From: Lachnospiraceae bacterium
GTDB taxonomy: Bacteria; Bacillota_A; Clostridia; Lachnospirales; Lachnospiraceae
Direction of reading: 5' to 3'
Assembly (NCBI GenBank): GCA_024691045.1
Contig: JAILOC010000188.1
Span: 1 to 8,897 of the forward strand
DNA length: 8,897 nt
The notes beneath the pieces are model-generated. The model had not been told where the DNA came from, did no database searches, and was given only the letters and a program-made list of their open reading frames with translations. The position numbers and the translations under genes are program-made. This document shows, piece by piece, positions 6,604 through 8,897 of the stretch (position 1 is its first letter; each line of letters starts with the position of its first letter).

Positions 6604-8568
6604 TTACAGGTTTGCTCTTCCGAGAAGCTCGCTGTAGGGAATGAATATATCTATGTATCCCGTAGCATAAGGTCCCATCAGATAAGGAGGATAATAATAG
6701 ATTATTCCGTTATACAGATATTCAATATTACCATCGTCGAGGTATACGTTATCATATGCATCGGAATAGATGATGTCTTCGTCATCCGTGTAGAAAGGAT
6801 TCTCGTATTGATCAAGGGAAAGGAAATAATCCCTGGTCTTCTCCGCCACAAGAGTCTTGAAATCCTTCTCGGTTCCGGTATAGAAATCACCTATCGACTT
6901 TTCCTCTCCGGTCTCAATATCGAAAAGATACTGATTTCTTGAAGGATAGCCGTGTGCACCGCCGCCATACCAGTATCCGCTCATTTCCACGGTAAGATAC
7001 TTATCGTCGATGAAACCGACACTCGAAACGTTCCAGTCATCGGTCACCCGGTACCAGGTCGGATTGGCCTGGTGATCCGCACATTCAGTCTCGTAATAAT
7101 CGGAGGATTCAAGGAAATTATCACCTACAAATGCCTCAAGATTCTCATGCATATACTGATTGATGACATCCGCATTTTCGGAATACTTATCATCGAGCAC
7201 AAAGCATTCGGCATATCTCTGGTTGAGTATCGTTCCGCATTTAGGACAAGCATATGAATATGATGCATATTCCACGGTTCCGTAATCGAACAGATCAACA
7301 TGCTGCTCGGGGCAGGAGATATCTTTGAAATCAGCATTCCCGTCCGAAACATCCGCACAGAACCACTTAAGATCACCGTCCTTAAAATCGATCATATAGA
7401 TCCTGTCGTCAGCCACCCTGAAGCCTTCTGCACCGGGATAAGCCAGGCTGACTCCGGGAACGCTCTTTGCTTCGTAAACAAGATCGTTTGCACCGTTTTC
7501 GGTATTGTAAGAATAGATACGGTTATGAGCTATGCCATACTCTTCATAGCTGCCGGTAAGGTAATACATTTTTGATCCGTCTCTTCCGAGGAAAACAGTG
7601 CTCTCGACATCGGATGCGATCGTTTTGGCGCTTCCTGCAGCAATGTCATAAACATATACATTCGCTCTGCCGGTATCGTAATTGCTGTCATCATAGAAGA
7701 GATATCCCGGAGCAAAGAATGAAATGTACACATTCTCGGTTCCTTCGATATCCAGGGAAATTCCCTTCTCATTGATCACCGCATATCCGCTGCCGGTACT
7801 TCCGAGAATATATCCGCATTCCTTAAAATCACGTGTGTAGCAGTCCACATTGTCCCAGCCTGCACATCTTGATCCGAGGATCCTTATGCCCTTTGAATTG
7901 ATCTCTTCGATAACGGATGCATATTCAGATTCTTTCTCCACGAAGGAATCGGATGAAGGATCGTATTCGTAACATACTTCCTTTACGCCGAGTGTTTTGT
8001 CCGAATCGTAGTCATATCCGAGATTATAATCCACATACAGGCATCCGTCATAATAATCACACGCCTCGATGTAATGGTTTTCACGGTCCTCCCAGATGGG
8101 ATAGAGCTTATGGTCATCCCCGCTTACGGCATACACGAGATAGATGTACTCACCGCTTTCATCGGAATAATTGGAATCCTTGAAGAAAAAGAATCCGTCT
8201 CCCTCGCAGGCAAGTGCGCTCTGCAAATACTGCTCTTCCGCATTTACGCGGTAGAGCCTGCTGTCGGAAGCAGAGATATTTTCCGAAAGTTCCTGACGGG
8301 TATACTGGTCGATATTTTCACCGGATTCATCCACAACGTAGAATATTTCCGAAGTGGAATCACGTGAAAGAAGGACCTTTTCCTCCGAGGACTTTTCTTC
8401 GGGTTTTACTTCACCGTCATCCTCGTCTTCCTCATCTTCGTCTTCGACATCTTCTTCGATGTCATACTCATCCCTGTCCGCCAATGAATCATCGACGATG
8501 GAACCGCATCCCGCCAGGGTCAAAACGGTCAAACCTAAAAACAGGTATTTAATCAGTTTTCTTTTCAT
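6604..8568 (-). CDS. Large surface lipoprotein with C-terminal DUF3298 (RsiV/PdaC-like) domain
   Basis: A 654-residue lipoprotein anchored outside the membrane. The signal peptide MKRKLIKYLFLGLTVLTLAGC ends in the lipobox LAGC with lipidated C21. Residues 26-64 are a highly acidic linker rich in E and D. The middle (about 70-415) has recurring aromatic beta-strand pieces (YIYLVYAVSG, GYLFYDD, NVYVYD, KMYYLTG, NRIYSYN, DRIYMIDF), suggesting a beta-propeller like DUF5050 proteins. Four cysteines (C419, C441, C444, C455), including a CPKC pair, precede the C-terminal part. Residues 500-650 match DUF4163/DUF3298: YWYGGGAHGYPSRNQYLFDIETGE (about 532-555) and YYYPPYLMGPYATGYIDIFIPYSEL (about 624-648). 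In RsiV that domain binds lysozyme and in PdaC it precedes a deacetylase, but no catalytic domain is seen here. GAGG lies 8 bases before the ATG. It has its own promoter and terminator. Ligand and partner are unknown. Confidence 0.85.
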   Translation of the reverse strand: MKRKLIKYLFLGLTVLTLAGCGSIVDDSLADRDEYDIEEDVEDEDEEDEDDGEVKPEEKSSEEKVLLSRDSTSEIFYVVDESGENIDQYTRQELSENISASDSRLYRVNAEEQYLQSALACEGDGFFFFKDSNYSDESGEYIYLVYAVSGDDHKLYPIWEDRENHYIEACDYYDGCLYVDYNLGYDYDSDKTLGVKEVCYEYDPSSDSFVEKESEYASVIEEINSKGIRILGSRCAGWDNVDCYTRDFKECGYILGSTGSGYAVINEKGISLDIEGTENVYISFFAPGYLFYDDSNYDTGRANVYVYDIAAGSAKTIASDVESTVFLGRDGSKMYYLTGSYEEYGIAHNRIYSYNTENGANDLVYEAKSVPGVSLAYPGAEGFRVADDRIYMIDFKDGDLKWFCADVSDGNADFKDISCPEQHVDLFDYGTVEYASYSYACPKCGTILNQRYAECFVLDDKYSENADVINQYMHENLEAFVGDNFLESSDYYETECADHQANPTWYRVTDDWNVSSVGFIDDKYLTVEMSGYWYGGGAHGYPSRNQYLFDIETGEEKSIGDFYTGTEKDFKTLVAEKTRDYFLSLDQYENPFYTDDEDIIYSDAYDNVYLDDGNIEYLYNGIIYYYPPYLMGPYATGYIDIFIPYSELLGRANL

Positions 8569-8632
8569 GTATATTTCCTCTTGTAAAACTCACATCTCTC
8601 CGCAATACACCTGCAGATCAATTACGTTTAAC

Positions 8633-8660
8633 ATATTAGCATAGGAAAAACGCAAGACAA
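8633..8660 (-). promoter_or_regulatory. Promoter of the lipoprotein gene
   Basis: Minus-strand TTGTCT (8660-8655), a 16-base spacer and TAATAT (8638-8633), preceded by TG one base upstream (an extended -10, TGCTAATAT). Predicted start near 8626, giving a leader of about 58 bases. The weaker -35 may be offset by the extended -10. Confidence 0.65.
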
Positions 8661-8674
8661 GGCGTATGGGGCAA

Positions 8675-8693
8675 CCTTAAGAAAGCATTAAGG
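8675..8693. repeat. Inverted repeat upstream of the lipoprotein promoter
   Basis: CCTTAA (8675-8680), seven bases, TTAAGG (8688-8693) form a perfect 6-bp inverted repeat 15 bases upstream of the -35 element. It could be a regulator-binding site. No dedicated regulator gene lies beside it, and the repeat is short, so chance is possible. Confidence 0.4.
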
Positions 8694-8701
8694 AATTGCA
8701 A

Positions 8702-8730
8702 TCAAAAAGGCAGGTCCGAAGACCTGCCTT
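8702..8730 (-). terminator. Intrinsic terminator of the butyrate kinase gene
   Basis: On the minus strand AAGGCAGGTC (8730-8721) and GACCTGCCTT (8716-8707) form a perfect 10-bp stem closed by a TTCG tetraloop, followed by Ts. It lies 22 bases after the kinase stop codon. The stem sequence is the same as in the 4412-4438 terminator. Confidence 0.9.
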
Positions 8731-8752
8731 ATATAACTGTATTTATGAGGCT

Positions 8753-8897
8753 TTAAGCGTAAACCTTGGCTTCCTCTTCTCCGTTCATGACTCTGAGTCC
8801 GCCCTGCGCAAGAGCAAGGAGCTCATCCTCTCCGGGATATACGGTTACGGGAGCGATCTTGCCGACTCTCTCGATCATGGCCTTGGTTACTCTCTCG
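8753..8897 (-). CDS. buk: Probable butyrate kinase, C-terminal fragment
   Basis: The last 47 codons of a gene entering from the right edge, ending at TAA (8755-8753). The visible tail contains [20 protein letters not shown] followed by [13 protein letters not shown]. The PGEDE-x-x-A-L-A-x-G-x-L-R-V-x-x-G-E-E-x-A-x-x-Y pattern is the usual end of butyrate kinase, an acetokinase-family enzyme that makes ATP and butyrate from butyryl phosphate in the cytoplasm. A related branched-chain carboxylate kinase would look alike over this length. An intrinsic terminator follows, so it ends its operon. The catalytic part lies outside the window. Confidence 0.75.
   Translation of the reverse strand, partial: ERVTKAMIERVGKIAPVTVYPGEDELLALAQGGLRVMNGEEEAKVYA

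Noticed and set aside
8395..8491. GA/TC-rich tract resembling a simple repeat
   Set aside because: It encodes the acidic linker of the lipoprotein in frame, with mixed Glu and Asp codons and no fixed repeat unit.
7300..8644. Several plus-strand open frames of 67-112 codons opposite the lipoprotein gene
   Set aside because: They are shadows of the minus-strand lipoprotein frame, including a serine-rich and an arginine/histidine-rich frame produced by its acidic codons.

Overview
The window looks like chromosome from a Gram-positive anaerobe of the Clostridia, most likely a Lachnospiraceae or Butyrivibrio-like butyrate producer. This is an inference from four things: a butyrate kinase C-terminus at the right edge, GGAG/GAGG ribosome binding sites, sigma-A type promoters, and a Gram-positive surface-polysaccharide gene set (EpsG-type polymerase plus Wzz-type protein). 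Most genes lie on the minus strand. No tRNA, rRNA, CRISPR array, insertion sequence or phage gene is visible.

Left block (1-3620, minus strand). A tightly packed operon is read from about 3585 leftwards: HAD-family phosphatase, YczE/YitT-like membrane protein, Wzz-like protein with a degenerate C-terminal kinase-like domain, EpsG-family polysaccharide polymerase, then the first 17 codons of an exported protein that runs off the window. Junctions are ATGA overlaps or gaps of 1-12 bases, which suggests translational coupling. The last full genes point to export or polymerisation of a cell-surface polysaccharide. The first two are not standard members of such clusters.

Middle (3552-4438). A PlsC-type acyltransferase gene runs the other way. 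Its promoter and the operon promoter face each other, so their predicted start points almost coincide and each transcript would run through the other promoter. A strong hairpin ends the acyltransferase gene and abuts the stop codon of the converging transporter gene.

Right-middle (4439-6490, minus strand). A TetR-family repressor gene and an MFS exporter gene overlap by four bases. Upstream is a near-consensus promoter bracketed by two related palindromes, one next to the -35 element and one over the predicted start point. This is a self-contained, probably autoregulated efflux module.

Right (6496-8897, minus strand). A single-gene unit encodes a large lipoprotein with an acidic linker, a probable beta-propeller-like middle, a four-cysteine cluster and a C-terminal DUF3298/RsiV-like domain. 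It has its own promoter and terminator. Upstream of it lie an inverted repeat, a terminator with a TTCG loop, and the 3' end of a probable butyrate kinase gene.

I do not see a clearly new defence or mobile system. The points most worth following up are the face-to-face promoters, the Wzz protein with an apparently dead kinase domain, the cysteine-bearing DUF3298 lipoprotein, and the paired TetR operators.
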